DNA of 64,000 nt from Microbacterium terregens (GTDB lineage: Bacteria; Actinomycetota; Actinomycetes; Actinomycetales; Microbacteriaceae). Under the pieces are notes generated by a model, which did no database searches, had not been told where the DNA came from, and was given only the letters and a program-made list of their open reading frames with translations. Below are positions 42,578 through 51,662 of this stretch, piece after piece (the first letter of the stretch is position 1; every line of letters starts with the position of its first letter). A program made the position numbers and the translations under genes. Where the stretch lies: assembly GCF_039534975.1 (NCBI RefSeq), contig NZ_BAAAWH010000001.1, positions 868,001-932,000 on the forward strand, written 5' to 3'.

Positions 42578-43126
42578 CCCGGCGCCGGTGAGCGCCCGTC
42601 ACCTCGGCTGGCGCTCACCGGCAATATCGCCTGGCCCTGAACTGCAATATCCCCTGGCCCCGAACCGCAATAATCACTGGCCCTCAAACGTCCGAATACT
42701 CATCGTCAGCCCGCCCCGCAATGCAGGTGCAGCGCAGCGGGTGGGGCTCATCCTGCGGCATTCACCGTACGGCGAGGTGTGGTGTCACCTCGGGGGTCGC
42801 ATCCAGCGCGGTGAGACCATCGCCGACGCGCTGAGGCGCCACGCTCGCGAAACCCTGCAGATCGACATCGAGCTGGCGCTCGAGCCGCAGCCCGTCGATG
42901 TGTTCCAGTGGTTTCCGGCCGAGGTCGCGCCGGATGACGGCACGCCGTACGGTGACGATGCCCGCAAGCATGCGATCGGCCTCTCGTTCATCGTCGAGCA
43001 CGAGGGCGCGCCCACTCCTCAGGGCGAGGCGCTCGATTTCGCCTACTTCTCGCTGGACGAGCTTCCCGAGCCGCTATGGCCGGGGTGCGGGCGCCTGCTC
43101 GGGCGCCTGTTCAGTGCGGGACCCCG

Positions 43127-44107
43127 TTACTCGCGCAAAGCTCCCACGTGATCGCGATACCAGGCGACGGTGCGTTCGAGTCCTTCTTGCAGACCGATCT
43201 TCGACCGCCAGCCAGCATCCGCCAGCTTCGACACGTCAAGCAGCTTCTGCGGCGTCCCGTCCGGCTTGGAAGTGTCCCATTCCGTCTCCCCGGAGAAGCC
43301 GACCACGCCGGCGATGGTCTCGGCGATCTCACGAATCGTCACGTCCGAACCGGTACCGACGTTGACCTGCTCAGGTCCGTCGTAGTGCTCCAGCAGGTGC
43401 AGGACCGCGTCGGCCATGTCATCGGAGTGCAAGAACTCGCGGCGGGGCGTGCCTGTGCCCCAGTTCGTGACAACCTCAGCGCTGGCCGAGGCTGCTTCGT
43501 CGTAGCGGCGGATCAGGGCAGGTAGGACGTGCGACCCCTGCGGCGAGAAGTTGTCGTTGGGACCGTAGAGGTTGGTCGGCATCGCCGAGATCCAGGGAAG
43601 CCCGTACTGCCGGCGCACAGCCTGCGTCTGCAGGATGCCGGCGATCTTCGCGATCGCGTAGGCATCGTTGGTGGGCTCCAGGTGCCCCGTGAGCAACGAG
43701 TCCTCGCGAATGGGCTGCTCGGCGAACTTTGGATAGATGCACGACGACCCGAGAAACGCGACTCGCTCAACATCGTTGGCGAGGGCTGCGTCCAACACGT
43801 TCACCTGGATGCGCATGTTGTCGCTCAGGAAGTCGACGGGGTACGTCGAATTCGCGAGGATGCCACCGACCTTCGCCGCGGCCAGAACCACGTACTTCGG
43901 CTTGATCTCGGACATGTACGCGAAGACGGCATCGCGATCCTTGAGGTCGAGTTCTGCCGACGGCTTGCCGACGATGTTCTCGAACCCGGATGCCTCGAGC
44001 TTGCGGACGATCGCGGATCCGACCAGGCCCCGGTGCCCGGCGACGTAGAACGTCGCGTCGCGGTCCAGTTCGCTCGGCGTGTACTGGACACCATCGACGG
44101 CTGTCAT
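43127..44107 (-). CDS. fcl: GDP-L-fucose synthase
   Basis: It epimerises and reduces the gmd product to GDP-L-fucose. The 326-residue SDR protein has the NADP loop [36 protein letters not shown], and the catalytic Tyr-x3-Lys in YAIAKIAG. Its 3' end overlaps the end of the convergent NUDIX fragment, and its ATG overlaps the gmd stop by four bases, so gmd and fcl are translationally coupled. Both are intact. Confidence 0.95.
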   Translation of the reverse strand: MTAVDGVQYTPSELDRDATFYVAGHRGLVGSAIVRKLEASGFENIVGKPSAELDLKDRDAVFAYMSEIKPKYVVLAAAKVGGILANSTYPVDFLSDNMRIQVNVLDAALANDVERVAFLGSSCIYPKFAEQPIREDSLLTGHLEPTNDAYAIAKIAGILQTQAVRRQYGLPWISAMPTNLYGPNDNFSPQGSHVLPALIRRYDEAASASAEVVTNWGTGTPRREFLHSDDMADAVLHLLEHYDGPEQVNVGTGSDVTIREIAETIAGVVGFSGETEWDTSKPDGTPQKLLDVSKLADAGWRSKIGLQEGLERTVAWYRDHVGALRE

Positions 44108-45153
44108 GCCGTCGCCATCTTCCACGAGTCCAGGTTGACGGTATCGATCCACGGTGTGCCGGCGTGGCTGATCGCTTCGATGTCCGCGTCCACCATGAGC
44201 TTGGCCAGCTGGCGGCCGTCGACGGTCGCCTTCCACCCCAGTTCGGCATGCGCCTTGCTCGGGTCACCGATCAGTGCATCAACCTCCGTGGGTCGCAGAT
44301 AGCGCTCGTCGAACCGGACGTGCTTCTCCCAGTCGAGACCCGCGTGACTGAAGGAGATCTCGAGGAACTCGCGCACGGTGATGCCGACCCCGGTCGCGAG
44401 CACATAGTCGTCGGGGGTGTCGACCTGCAGCATGCGCCACATGCCTTCGACGTATTCGGCCGCGTAGCCCCAGTCCCGAACGGAGTCGAGGTTTCCCATG
44501 TAGACGTAGTCCTGCGTGCCGGCCTTGATCGCTGCAACAGCGCGCGTGATCTTGCGGGTGACGAACGTCTCGCCACGACGGGGTGACTCGTGGTTGAACA
44601 GGATGCCGTTCACCGCGAACATGTCGTATGCCTCGCGGTAGTTCTTGGTGATCCAATAGCTGTAGAGCTTGGCCGCGGCGTACGGAGAACGGGGGTAGAA
44701 CGGCGTCGTCTCGCTCTGGGGCGGCGGTGTGGCGCCGTACAGCTCGGACGATGATGCCTGGTAGAAGCGGGGCTGAACACCCGACATACGCACGGCCTCG
44801 AGAAGCCGAATGGTCCCGGTGCCCGTGGTGTCGGCCGTGTGTTCTGGCTCGTCGAACGAAACGCGCACGTGCGACTGCGCGGCGAGGTTGTAGACCTCGT
44901 CCGGGTTGATCTCGGCGAGGAGGGTCACGAGACGCGCGCCATCACTCAGATCGCCGTAGTGCAGGAACAGCTTTGCGCTCGGGTCGTGAGGGTCGACATA
45001 GAGATGGTCAATGCGAGACGTATTGAACGTCGATGCACGTCGGATCAGACCGTGCACTTCGTAACCTTTGCCGAGCAGGAGTTCCGCGAGGTAAGAGCCG
45101 TCTTGACCCGTGATGCCAGTAATAAGGGCTCGCTTGTTCAAAATCAGTTCCAC
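44104..45153 (-). CDS. gmd: GDP-mannose 4,6-dehydratase
   Basis: The first committed step to GDP-fucose. The 349-residue SDR protein has [39 protein letters not shown] and the [15 protein letters not shown] segment with catalytic Tyr and Lys, then [16 protein letters not shown]. Length is normal. The upstream spacer of 87 bases is AT-richer (GATAAATTATGAATTGTGC). Confidence 0.96.
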   Translation of the reverse strand: MELILNKRALITGITGQDGSYLAELLLGKGYEVHGLIRRASTFNTSRIDHLYVDPHDPSAKLFLHYGDLSDGARLVTLLAEINPDEVYNLAAQSHVRVSFDEPEHTADTTGTGTIRLLEAVRMSGVQPRFYQASSSELYGATPPPQSETTPFYPRSPYAAAKLYSYWITKNYREAYDMFAVNGILFNHESPRRGETFVTRKITRAVAAIKAGTQDYVYMGNLDSVRDWGYAAEYVEGMWRMLQVDTPDDYVLATGVGITVREFLEISFSHAGLDWEKHVRFDERYLRPTEVDALIGDPSKAHAELGWKATVDGRQLAKLMVDADIEAISHAGTPWIDTVNLDSWKMATA

Positions 45154-45240
45154 CGTTCATGTGTGTTGTGCGGATAAATTATGAATTGTGCTTCTACGAA
45201 CTGAGGCTGCGCAGTACGTCTGCTCTGTTATCGGCCTGCA

Positions 45241-46371
45241 TCAGTTCACAGTGGAATCCTGAGTCGACTGGCTCGGATCGTCCGTCCGGGGGACAAGGGC
45301 GCGCGCGAAATCGTGTGCGTCGGCCAACTCCCGTGGTCGCTGTGGGGGGCTCTCGCGGAGGAACGCATCTATCATCCCGCCAATCCCGTCTACGGTGAGA
45401 GTGGACCAAGACCCGCACTGCAACCTCGCCACGTCCCGTTTCAGCGCCGGCGCTCCGGCCGCGAGTACGGTCGTTCCCAACCGCGCTGACTTGCCCAAGA
45501 TTCCGGAAGGGCCGTCGGTTGAGTGCGCCAGGACTGCCGCGTCCACCGAGCCGATTGCTGAATCGATCTCGCTATCTGTCAACAGTCTATCGAGGACGAT
45601 TACCCGCCCACCGGCCCGTGTGATCTCATCCAGAAAAGGTTGTGCGCGCTTCAACTCTTTGGGTTCCACTTTACCCGCGACGAGGAGACCCACTTGGCTT
45701 CCTGCGTGCGTCGCCAGCGACTGAGCAATTAGGGGAAGGTTTTTTCGAGCGCTTACGTTGCCAAATACGCCGAACCACGTAACCTGCGCCTCGACGTTCT
45801 CCCGCTGCCTAAACGCGGCGATGTCTGCTGCCGAAGTCGCAATGTCGATCGGGTCCGGTGCCGCAGGAAATCCGCGCCAAACGTATTCGCGCGAGCGCGT
45901 CTCCGCGGGTACTAGGACAACGACCCGGTGGCCGCGAGCACGCAATCCCCACATGCCCGCCAACTTCGCCAGATCTCTCAAAATCACGGCTGGCGAAACA
46001 GTTGGGAACGATGGCCGGCGCATGATAAGAATAGTCGCTGCCGGAATCCCTCTCGCGAAGAGAAGGCGAAGCGCGTATTTATCACCCTCGAGAATCACAA
46101 ACTGCGCCGACGGGTACCGTAGATTGGCTTGCCGCAGATTGGACGTAAGCCAAGCAAAATATCCCGGCGCTCTATAGTCCTTAAGGTGGCCAATATCGAC
46201 GACGCGTGGCGGCGTCCGCCGCGCAAGGATGTGCGTCGCGTATTCCTCACTGGCGAGGGTGTCAGAGGTGGTCGCGAGTACGACCTGGTCATGGGCCTGG
46301 AGGATGGCGCGGGCGTATAACATCCGGTGACCCGTATAGTTCGGCTCGAGAATAACTAGTGTTTGTGTCAT
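45241..46371 (-). CDS. Glycosyltransferase of the EPS locus
   Basis: The 376-residue protein has a GT-B-like layout with weak N-terminal half (MTQTLVILEPNYTGHRMLYA, IPAATILIMRRPSFPTVS) and a C-terminal half with WFGVFGNVSARKNLPLIAQS, LLVAGKVEPKELKRA and a region of the form VDAAVLAHSTDGPSGILGKS. Donor and acceptor are unknown. The ATG at 46371 has GAGGAACCC before it. The codon and base use in 45-54 kb appears less GC-rich than in the ribosomal region. Confidence 0.75.
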   Translation of the reverse strand: MTQTLVILEPNYTGHRMLYARAILQAHDQVVLATTSDTLASEEYATHILARRTPPRVVDIGHLKDYRAPGYFAWLTSNLRQANLRYPSAQFVILEGDKYALRLLFARGIPAATILIMRRPSFPTVSPAVILRDLAKLAGMWGLRARGHRVVVLVPAETRSREYVWRGFPAAPDPIDIATSAADIAAFRQRENVEAQVTWFGVFGNVSARKNLPLIAQSLATHAGSQVGLLVAGKVEPKELKRAQPFLDEITRAGGRVIVLDRLLTDSEIDSAIGSVDAAVLAHSTDGPSGILGKSARLGTTVLAAGAPALKRDVARLQCGSWSTLTVDGIGGMIDAFLRESPPQRPRELADAHDFARALVPRTDDPSQSTQDSTVN

Positions 46372-46450
46372 GGGTTCCTCCGAAAAAGGCCTCCGCGAGT
46401 GAAGGTGAAACCGGCGCGAGATGCTCGCAATCGAGGGCTCTTCGGCCACA

Positions 46451-47002
46451 TCACATTGCTGGTCCGACCTCATTGGCTCGCCGAGCGGGTGCAGCGGGTA
46501 CGCCGACAACTGTGAACCCGTCGGGCACATCTCGCGTTACGACCGAGTTCGCGCCGACGGTTGAGCCCGCGCCGACTGTCACGTGGCCAACAACTTTTGC
46601 ACCGGCGCCGATGGTTGCCCCGGCCAGGATCGTGGGCGAGAGATGCGGTGCAGAACCGTCGGCATACTTCTCCCCGAGGGTCACCTGTTGGAGAAGGGTG
46701 CAATGCGCTCCAATGACGACGCGGCCGCCGATCACGATCCCGTTCGGATGTTGGATCATCAGGCCTGGCTCTGCTCGGCAACCTGGAACGAAGTCCGCGC
46801 CGAGCGTAGTCAACGCGATAAAACGAAATAGCGAGGCGGTCGTTCGTCGACCGCGGCGAGCTGCTCCTTCGATAGAACGAAAGTAGTAGACGGCGAGTAG
46901 GCCCGGGCTAGCAAAGCAAGCTCGGGCAAACTTAAGTCGCGTGAACTTCTGCTGGGGGCGGTATCGTTCAAAGTCTTTCGCCAAGACTGCCCATTTTCGC
47001 AT
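46451..47002 (-). CDS. Left-handed beta-helix acetyltransferase (CysE-like)
   Basis: The 183-residue protein has hexapeptide repeats (IVIGGRVVIGAHCTLLQQVT, TILAGATIGAGAKVVGHVTV, GAGSTVGANSVVTRDV) with the His of the acetyl-CoA active site and GVPAAPAR at the end. Serine-acetyltransferase-like enzymes of this size in polysaccharide loci acetylate sugars. It starts two bases after the flippase stop and so is probably coexpressed. Confidence 0.85.
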   Translation of the reverse strand: MRKWAVLAKDFERYRPQQKFTRLKFARACFASPGLLAVYYFRSIEGAARRGRRTTASLFRFIALTTLGADFVPGCRAEPGLMIQHPNGIVIGGRVVIGAHCTLLQQVTLGEKYADGSAPHLSPTILAGATIGAGAKVVGHVTVGAGSTVGANSVVTRDVPDGFTVVGVPAAPARRANEVGPAM

Positions 47003-47003
47003 T

Positions 47004-48167
47004 TCAGTGAACGTCCTTTCTCCATGCCAACACGAGAGAAGCGGCGACGGCGCCGTGCATTAGCACGAAGGAGACCGCGAGGCCAACGATCCCGAAGATA
47101 GGCCCGAGAATTGCCATCGCGGCGAGCCCAGCGACCGAGCAAAAGATCATGATGAGGGGGACACGCAATGGAGTCGTAGTCCCGTAGAACCACGCCAGAT
47201 GGATTTGCGCAATTCCCGAGAGCCCCGCTCCTACAAAAACAGCCGCAATCATGGGAGTGCTCTGGGTGTATTCGGGCCCGAATAGGATGAGCGTTATCTG
47301 GGGGCTGAGGAGGGCGAGGCTTGAAACTGACAGAGCTATCACAAGTACTAACCGTCGCGCGCGCCGAAAGACATTCAGGCGGCTATTCCGGTCAGGTGTA
47401 CGTGCAAGTTCAGGGACAAAGACTTGCATCATGCTAGTGATGGCAACGTTGATCGGGTTCGTGAGCCGGGCGGCGGGGGCGTAGAACCCAGTCAGCGTGA
47501 CACTGGACGTCAGCGAAATCACCACGCTGTCGAGCTGGGAGATCTGCGGGCCTGCACTGGCGAGGGCGAACGGCGCGTTGCGGACCAGTGCCACCTTGAT
47601 CGGCAGAGCGCGGCCCGCCCGCGCGGCAACAGCGATCAGATAAAAGGCCACGCCGCTAACAGCCGCAACGGCTCCAGCGATTAGCACCCCGTCTGCCGTC
47701 GGGAGAACAAAGATTGGAATTAGCGAGGCGCCTCGTCGTGCGAGCAGCGCCATCGCAGCACGTCCCGATTGCAGTCTGCCTTGCCAGACGACCACCGCCG
47801 ACTCCCCGAAAGACTCGCCGACTGCCAACAAGCAAGCCGCCAGGACTAGCTGTGAGTTGTAGCCAACGCCGAAAATGGCCCATGCCGACGCAAGAAGGAG
47901 AGCAAGGAGAGCCACGGCAGCCCCACGGCTCAGGAGAGAAAATCCGAGGTAGCCGCGCGCGTCAGGATCAGCCTTGAGTCGCAGGAACCGCGTGCCCATG
48001 CCGAAATCAATGATGCCGAAGACAAAGAGCGTGGCCGCGTTGGCAGTTGTAAATACGCCCATATCGACGGGTCGGAGTACGCGGGTGATTGCGATGAACA
48101 ATATCGCCTGAAAGATGGCACCACCGAAGCGACTGCCGAATGATATTGCGTAACGCCTTATCAACAC
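47004..48167 (-). CDS. Polysaccharide flippase (Wzx-like)
   Basis: The 387-residue, very hydrophobic protein has about 12 predicted membrane segments and the general MATE/PST character (RRYAISFGSRFGGAIFQAIL, YGTTTPLRVPLIMIFCSVAG). It would move the undecaprenyl-linked repeat unit to the outer face. The start is GTG at 48167. It sits among glycosyltransferases. Confidence 0.82.
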   Translation of the reverse strand: MLIRRYAISFGSRFGGAIFQAILFIAITRVLRPVDMGVFTTANAATLFVFGIIDFGMGTRFLRLKADPDARGYLGFSLLSRGAAVALLALLLASAWAIFGVGYNSQLVLAACLLAVGESFGESAVVVWQGRLQSGRAAMALLARRGASLIPIFVLPTADGVLIAGAVAAVSGVAFYLIAVAARAGRALPIKVALVRNAPFALASAGPQISQLDSVVISLTSSVTLTGFYAPAARLTNPINVAITSMMQVFVPELARTPDRNSRLNVFRRARRLVLVIALSVSSLALLSPQITLILFGPEYTQSTPMIAAVFVGAGLSGIAQIHLAWFYGTTTPLRVPLIMIFCSVAGLAAMAILGPIFGIVGLAVSFVLMHGAVAASLVLAWRKDVH

Positions 48168-48207
48168 TGCCTCATAGGAAGGTCACCTTGGATCGACGCA
48201 CGAGGGC

Positions 48208-49314
48208 TCAGAGCGCACCGCGGTACGCGGCGATCTGCCGGAGGAGCCATTCCGCTGGGGGCTTTGACTCCGCCCAGCGTGCAGCGGTCTCTGCAAGCGA
48301 AGGCCGGTTTTCGACCGCAGCAATCGCGTCGGCGAGCGCTCGCGGTGTCGGGTTTGCGACGGCGCCGCCGGCCTGCTCGATGATCAGTTCAAAGCCGGTC
48401 CCGGTACAGCCGACGGTGGGAACGCCGTAGCCAGCCGACTCCAACAGGACCGTTGGGAAGCCTTCCCCACGCCCATTTGACGCGAATATATGAACATCCG
48501 AAGCAGCGAAGGCGATCCGTGAGTCCGGCACGTGTCCCAGGAGGCGCACGCCCGGGTGGTTGTGATAGCGCCGGCGCAGAGCCCGCTCCATGGTGCCGGT
48601 GCCCGCAACTATAACTGAGTAGTTGGCCTCCAGCGCTGCCCTGATGGCGAGCTCGGGGCGCTTGCTCGGGGCCAGCCGGCCGACGACGGCGGCAACCCGG
48701 CTGGTGTTGGAAAGACCCAGTTGATCCCGGGCCGATTGTCGGTCAAGTCGTTCGCTTGTCTCGATGGACGTTTCGATAACGCGCAGTTCTGTGCCTGGAT
48801 CCACCCGGGAGGAGATGCTCGCGGCGACCACGTGTGACACGCAGATTATGACGGCCGCGTGTCTTGCTGCGCGCCTGTAGAACGGCCGGATCAGCAATCC
48901 GAATACGCCACTTGGGAAGCGCCCGTGTTCGGTCCAAACCACCCGCCCAGTCTTGGCCAAGGCCCGGGAGAGCGTGATCTGCTCGCGCTTGAAGTGAAGT
49001 CCGTATGAGGCCGCAGGCGCTGATTTTACGGCGCGCAGAACATTGTGACGGTCCGGCCATAGCCTCAACAACGCCACCGGCAGCGAGCGGAGGGACCACT
49101 TCGGACCAACGCTCACGCTGTGGCTTGGGAGGCAAGCAGGCCACGGGCGCAGGTGCCCGATGAGAGACGTATCGAGTCCAGCTCGCGTCATATCGCAAGC
49201 AAGACGCGCGATATAGCGCTCCGCTCCCCCATCGACGCTTGTGCTTGCAATGATTGTGACTTTGCCCGCCGCCTGCGAGTTATCGCGATTCACGAGTTCG
49301 TCCTTGGTTTCCAT
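48208..49314 (-). CDS. Glycosyltransferase family 4
   Basis: The 368-residue GT-B protein has the GT4 N-terminus (STSVDGGAERYIARLACDM), RVAAVVGRLAPSKRPELAIR and the C-terminal nucleotide-sugar region (FASNGRGEGFPTVLLESAGY followed by GVPTVG). The ATG at 49314 lies within the 3' end of the upstream gene (35-base overlap). Sugar specificity is unknown. Confidence 0.9.
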   Translation of the reverse strand: METKDELVNRDNSQAAGKVTIIASTSVDGGAERYIARLACDMTRAGLDTSLIGHLRPWPACLPSHSVSVGPKWSLRSLPVALLRLWPDRHNVLRAVKSAPAASYGLHFKREQITLSRALAKTGRVVWTEHGRFPSGVFGLLIRPFYRRAARHAAVIICVSHVVAASISSRVDPGTELRVIETSIETSERLDRQSARDQLGLSNTSRVAAVVGRLAPSKRPELAIRAALEANYSVIVAGTGTMERALRRRYHNHPGVRLLGHVPDSRIAFAASDVHIFASNGRGEGFPTVLLESAGYGVPTVGCTGTGFELIIEQAGGAVANPTPRALADAIAAVENRPSLAETAARWAESKPPAEWLLRQIAAYRGAL

Positions 49315-50563
49315 GATCGTCTTTGCTGCCGGCTCCGAGTGCCGCGTGCGCGTAGGCCCGGACCTGAACTGACCTGGCATCCCAACTATTCGACTGAGCG
49401 ACAACGAGTCGCCTATCGATCTCGTCGTTCGTTGGCGCGGCTGCGAGTCGGACCGTCTCGGCCACAAACTCGTCCGAGTCCCTCGTGACGTAGATGTCCG
49501 GCGCCAGAGGCGATACCCCCGGGAGAGCGGTGGCGACAACGGCTAAACCTGCGGCGAGGTATTCGAACGTCTTCAGGGGGCTCACCCCTCGTGTGTACTC
49601 GTTCAGGCGATAGGGAATTAGTCCGACACTCGCCGTAACCATCTCGGCGGCGAGCTCATCGAGGCTGAGCATGCCCAGATAGCTCACCCCGCTGTCGATG
49701 AGTGAGGAGAACAGTTGATGGTCCCGACCGCCACCCTCTGCGCGTGGTCCCGCCACACGAACGTCGAGACCGGCGCGAGCCAGGCGCTCTAGTAGTTCGT
49801 AGTCGACCTTCGCTGGGGAGAGATTTCCCGCGAAGATGACCCGAAGTGGTATGCGGGTAGACGTTTCCGGATGGGCGGCAGCGATCGTAGCCGTATCTGC
49901 CACGTTTTCCCACAACTGCACGTCCGAGAACCCGATATCGGTCAGGTGGGCCTGCACCACCTTGCTCGCCGCGGCAGATAATGTGTTCTTTGACGCGAGC
50001 CGCCGCTCCTCACGGTCGATGAGCGCTCCATCTATCCCCGGTACCTCCCCCAGCAGGTCGACGCAGTGGTAGACCGTGCCCTTTGCGGCTGACTCGAGGT
50101 CGTAGGTGGTAGGGGTGTACGCCCACAACAGCGTCGGCCCGTCATATCTAAGCCATGCTCGAAGGGTGTATCCGAGTAACCGTCGATTCAGTTTGGCGAA
50201 GGCCCCCGAGTGAATCGGCATGATCAATGGAGAAACGACGTCGAGCCGCGGTGGCCGGGGACGCCATGCTTCATTCGCTGGGGACACCTTCTTGCGCCTG
50301 AACGCTGACCGGAGGCGATCCAAGACTCGTCGAATGTCCCTCGTCGTCAGTTCCGGTCGGCGGAGGGCGAGCGACTCCACAAACGTGACACGCGCTCCTT
50401 CGATCTCGCTGAGCGCGCGGCTTACATAGTGCTGATTCGTGGCGATTGGTTGATTCCAATCTGCGGTGCCCAGCACGAGTATCCACGGTTCGTTCTCGCC
50501 GTCGCCTATCGAGCATGCGACCGTCCCCGGCGATGCCGATAGTGATGGGTTGGGCTCACTCAT
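49280..50563 (-). CDS. Glycosyltransferase (GT4-like, with divergent N-terminus)
   Basis: The 427-residue protein begins with a region on a TADWNQPIATNQHYVSRALS pattern seen in surface-polysaccharide glycosyltransferases. It has the GT-B C-terminal domain: RVIFAGNLSPAKVDYELLER, VGLIPYRLNEYTRGVSPLKT and FEYLAAGLAVVATALP. Donor and acceptor are unknown. It overlaps both neighbours, as expected in a tightly packed operon. Confidence 0.85.
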   Translation of the reverse strand: MSEPNPSLSASPGTVACSIGDGENEPWILVLGTADWNQPIATNQHYVSRALSEIEGARVTFVESLALRRPELTTRDIRRVLDRLRSAFRRKKVSPANEAWRPRPPRLDVVSPLIMPIHSGAFAKLNRRLLGYTLRAWLRYDGPTLLWAYTPTTYDLESAAKGTVYHCVDLLGEVPGIDGALIDREERRLASKNTLSAAASKVVQAHLTDIGFSDVQLWENVADTATIAAAHPETSTRIPLRVIFAGNLSPAKVDYELLERLARAGLDVRVAGPRAEGGGRDHQLFSSLIDSGVSYLGMLSLDELAAEMVTASVGLIPYRLNEYTRGVSPLKTFEYLAAGLAVVATALPGVSPLAPDIYVTRDSDEFVAETVRLAAAPTNDEIDRRLVVAQSNSWDARSVQVRAYAHAALGAGSKDDHGNQGRTRESR

Positions 50564-51662
50564 GCTCTTTTACCCATGCCTGGATCTCCTGTCGAAACCG
50601 GGTGACCGAGAGTGCCAACGTCCGTGCCCGCAGGGCTTCCCGGTCGACCGATGACGCCTCGATGAGTGCAGCACGCCACGCGCCTGGGCTGGATCCGGTG
50701 GTGATGGCGCCACCACGCAGCAGGTTGACGCTTTCTGCTGCTCCGCCCACCAGGGGGGCTATGACGGGCGTTCCACATGCCATCGCCTCGACTGGCATGA
50801 TTCCGAAGTCCTCGATAGCTGGAAAGACGAATGCTGTCGATCGTTGATAGAGGGCGTACAGGAGGGCGTCCGACGGGCGGTCGATGATTCGAACCGGAAT
50901 GGACGCGTCCTCCGCAACTCGTTGCAGCCTCGGAAGCTCGGGTCCGCTTCCGGCGAGCACGACTGGAATTCGTGTGGCCTCGCCGGCCGCGACCACGAGA
51001 TCGAGGCGCTTGTATGACACGAACCGCGAAGCGCCGAGCAAGAACTCCGTCGGCAGTGATCCCAGCAACTCCGCATCCTCTGGCCCTAGGTGAGTCGCCC
51101 AGTCGCCTCCGGCAATCAGACGCTCGGTGTCGACGGGGGGATAGATCACGGCCGCGTCTCGGCGCCAGGCGCGGTCGATGCGGCTGCGGGTGAACTCGCT
51201 GTTTGCGGCCAGGGCCGTCGAATCGCCCGCGCGGCGACGGTCGATGGGTTTCAGGGTCGCGGCAACAAGGCGTGGCAAGAGGCCCGAACCTCTTGAATCT
51301 AGCTCCGGCTCCCATATGTACCGCGCCGGTGTATGCACGTAGACAAGCCTAGACAGATCAGGTTGCGTCCGGATTCGAGCGTGATGGGCAAAGAGGTGGG
51401 AGCTTATGAGCATCCAGTCGTAGTCCACCTCCGAGCGCATGGCCCGCCAGACCGCCGGGAGCATGGGAAGGGCAAGCGCTTTGTGTCGCCGAAATGGCGT
51501 TCTTGCCAGCCAGGATTCGGAACTCTTTACTCGGAAGCGTCCCGGTGCATCGTCCCAGAGCACACGGAGGTCGGCGTCCGGAAACGTCTCAAGGAATTCC
51601 TCGACTACCTTCTCCGAGCCCCCGGCGGACTCCACCCACTCATGAACCACAAGACCGGCCAC
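50556..51662 (-). CDS. Glycosyltransferase family 4
   Basis: The 368-residue protein starts at GTG 51662, overlapping the stop of the sugar transferase by one base. It has HEWVESAGGSEKVVEEFLE, the central YVHTPARYIWEP, LLGASRFVSYKRLDLVVAAG, and the C-terminal AFVFPAIEDFGIMPVEAMAC. The last motif is typical of GT4 mannosyltransferase-like enzymes. The mannosyl preference is a guess from family resemblance. Confidence 0.9.
   Translation of the reverse strand: MAGLVVHEWVESAGGSEKVVEEFLETFPDADLRVLWDDAPGRFRVKSSESWLARTPFRRHKALALPMLPAVWRAMRSEVDYDWMLISSHLFAHHARIRTQPDLSRLVYVHTPARYIWEPELDSRGSGLLPRLVAATLKPIDRRRAGDSTALAANSEFTRSRIDRAWRRDAAVIYPPVDTERLIAGGDWATHLGPEDAELLGSLPTEFLLGASRFVSYKRLDLVVAAGEATRIPVVLAGSGPELPRLQRVAEDASIPVRIIDRPSDALLYALYQRSTAFVFPAIEDFGIMPVEAMACGTPVIAPLVGGAAESVNLLRGGAITTGSSPGAWRAALIEASSVDREALRARTLALSVTRFRQEIQAWVKEHE

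Larger units (their letters stand above)
40107..42702 (+). mobile_element. IS21-family insertion sequence, 2596 bp, intact
   Basis: The ends are inverted repeats of 24 bp, 21 matching: TGAGTATTCGG...TGAGGGCC from 40107 and the same read inward from 42702. Further internal copies of GAGGGCC (near 40123, 40180, 40205) and GGCCC (near 42630-42680) are typical multiple transposase sites of IS21. The target duplication is TCGTCAG at 40100-40106 and 42703-42709. Both istA and istB are open, so the element may be active. Confidence 0.95.
40027..43151 (+). pseudogene. gmm: GDP-mannose mannosyl hydrolase-like NUDIX gene split by IS21
   Basis: The N-terminal piece is 40027-40106 (MTFLPDALYTEIEHSMPIAC and VDFVLV) and the C-terminal piece 42710-43151. 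Joining them across the IS and one copy of the 7-bp duplication gives a clean 173-residue frame (...VDFVLVSPPRNAGAAQRVGL...). The NUDIX box GGRIQRGETIADALRRHARE lacks the usual REUxEE form but fits the altered box of GDP-mannose mannosyl hydrolase, and the adjoining genes are fcl and gmd. In this family the enzyme cleaves GDP-mannose/GDP-glucose; it is inactive here unless the IS leaves. Confidence 0.8.
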
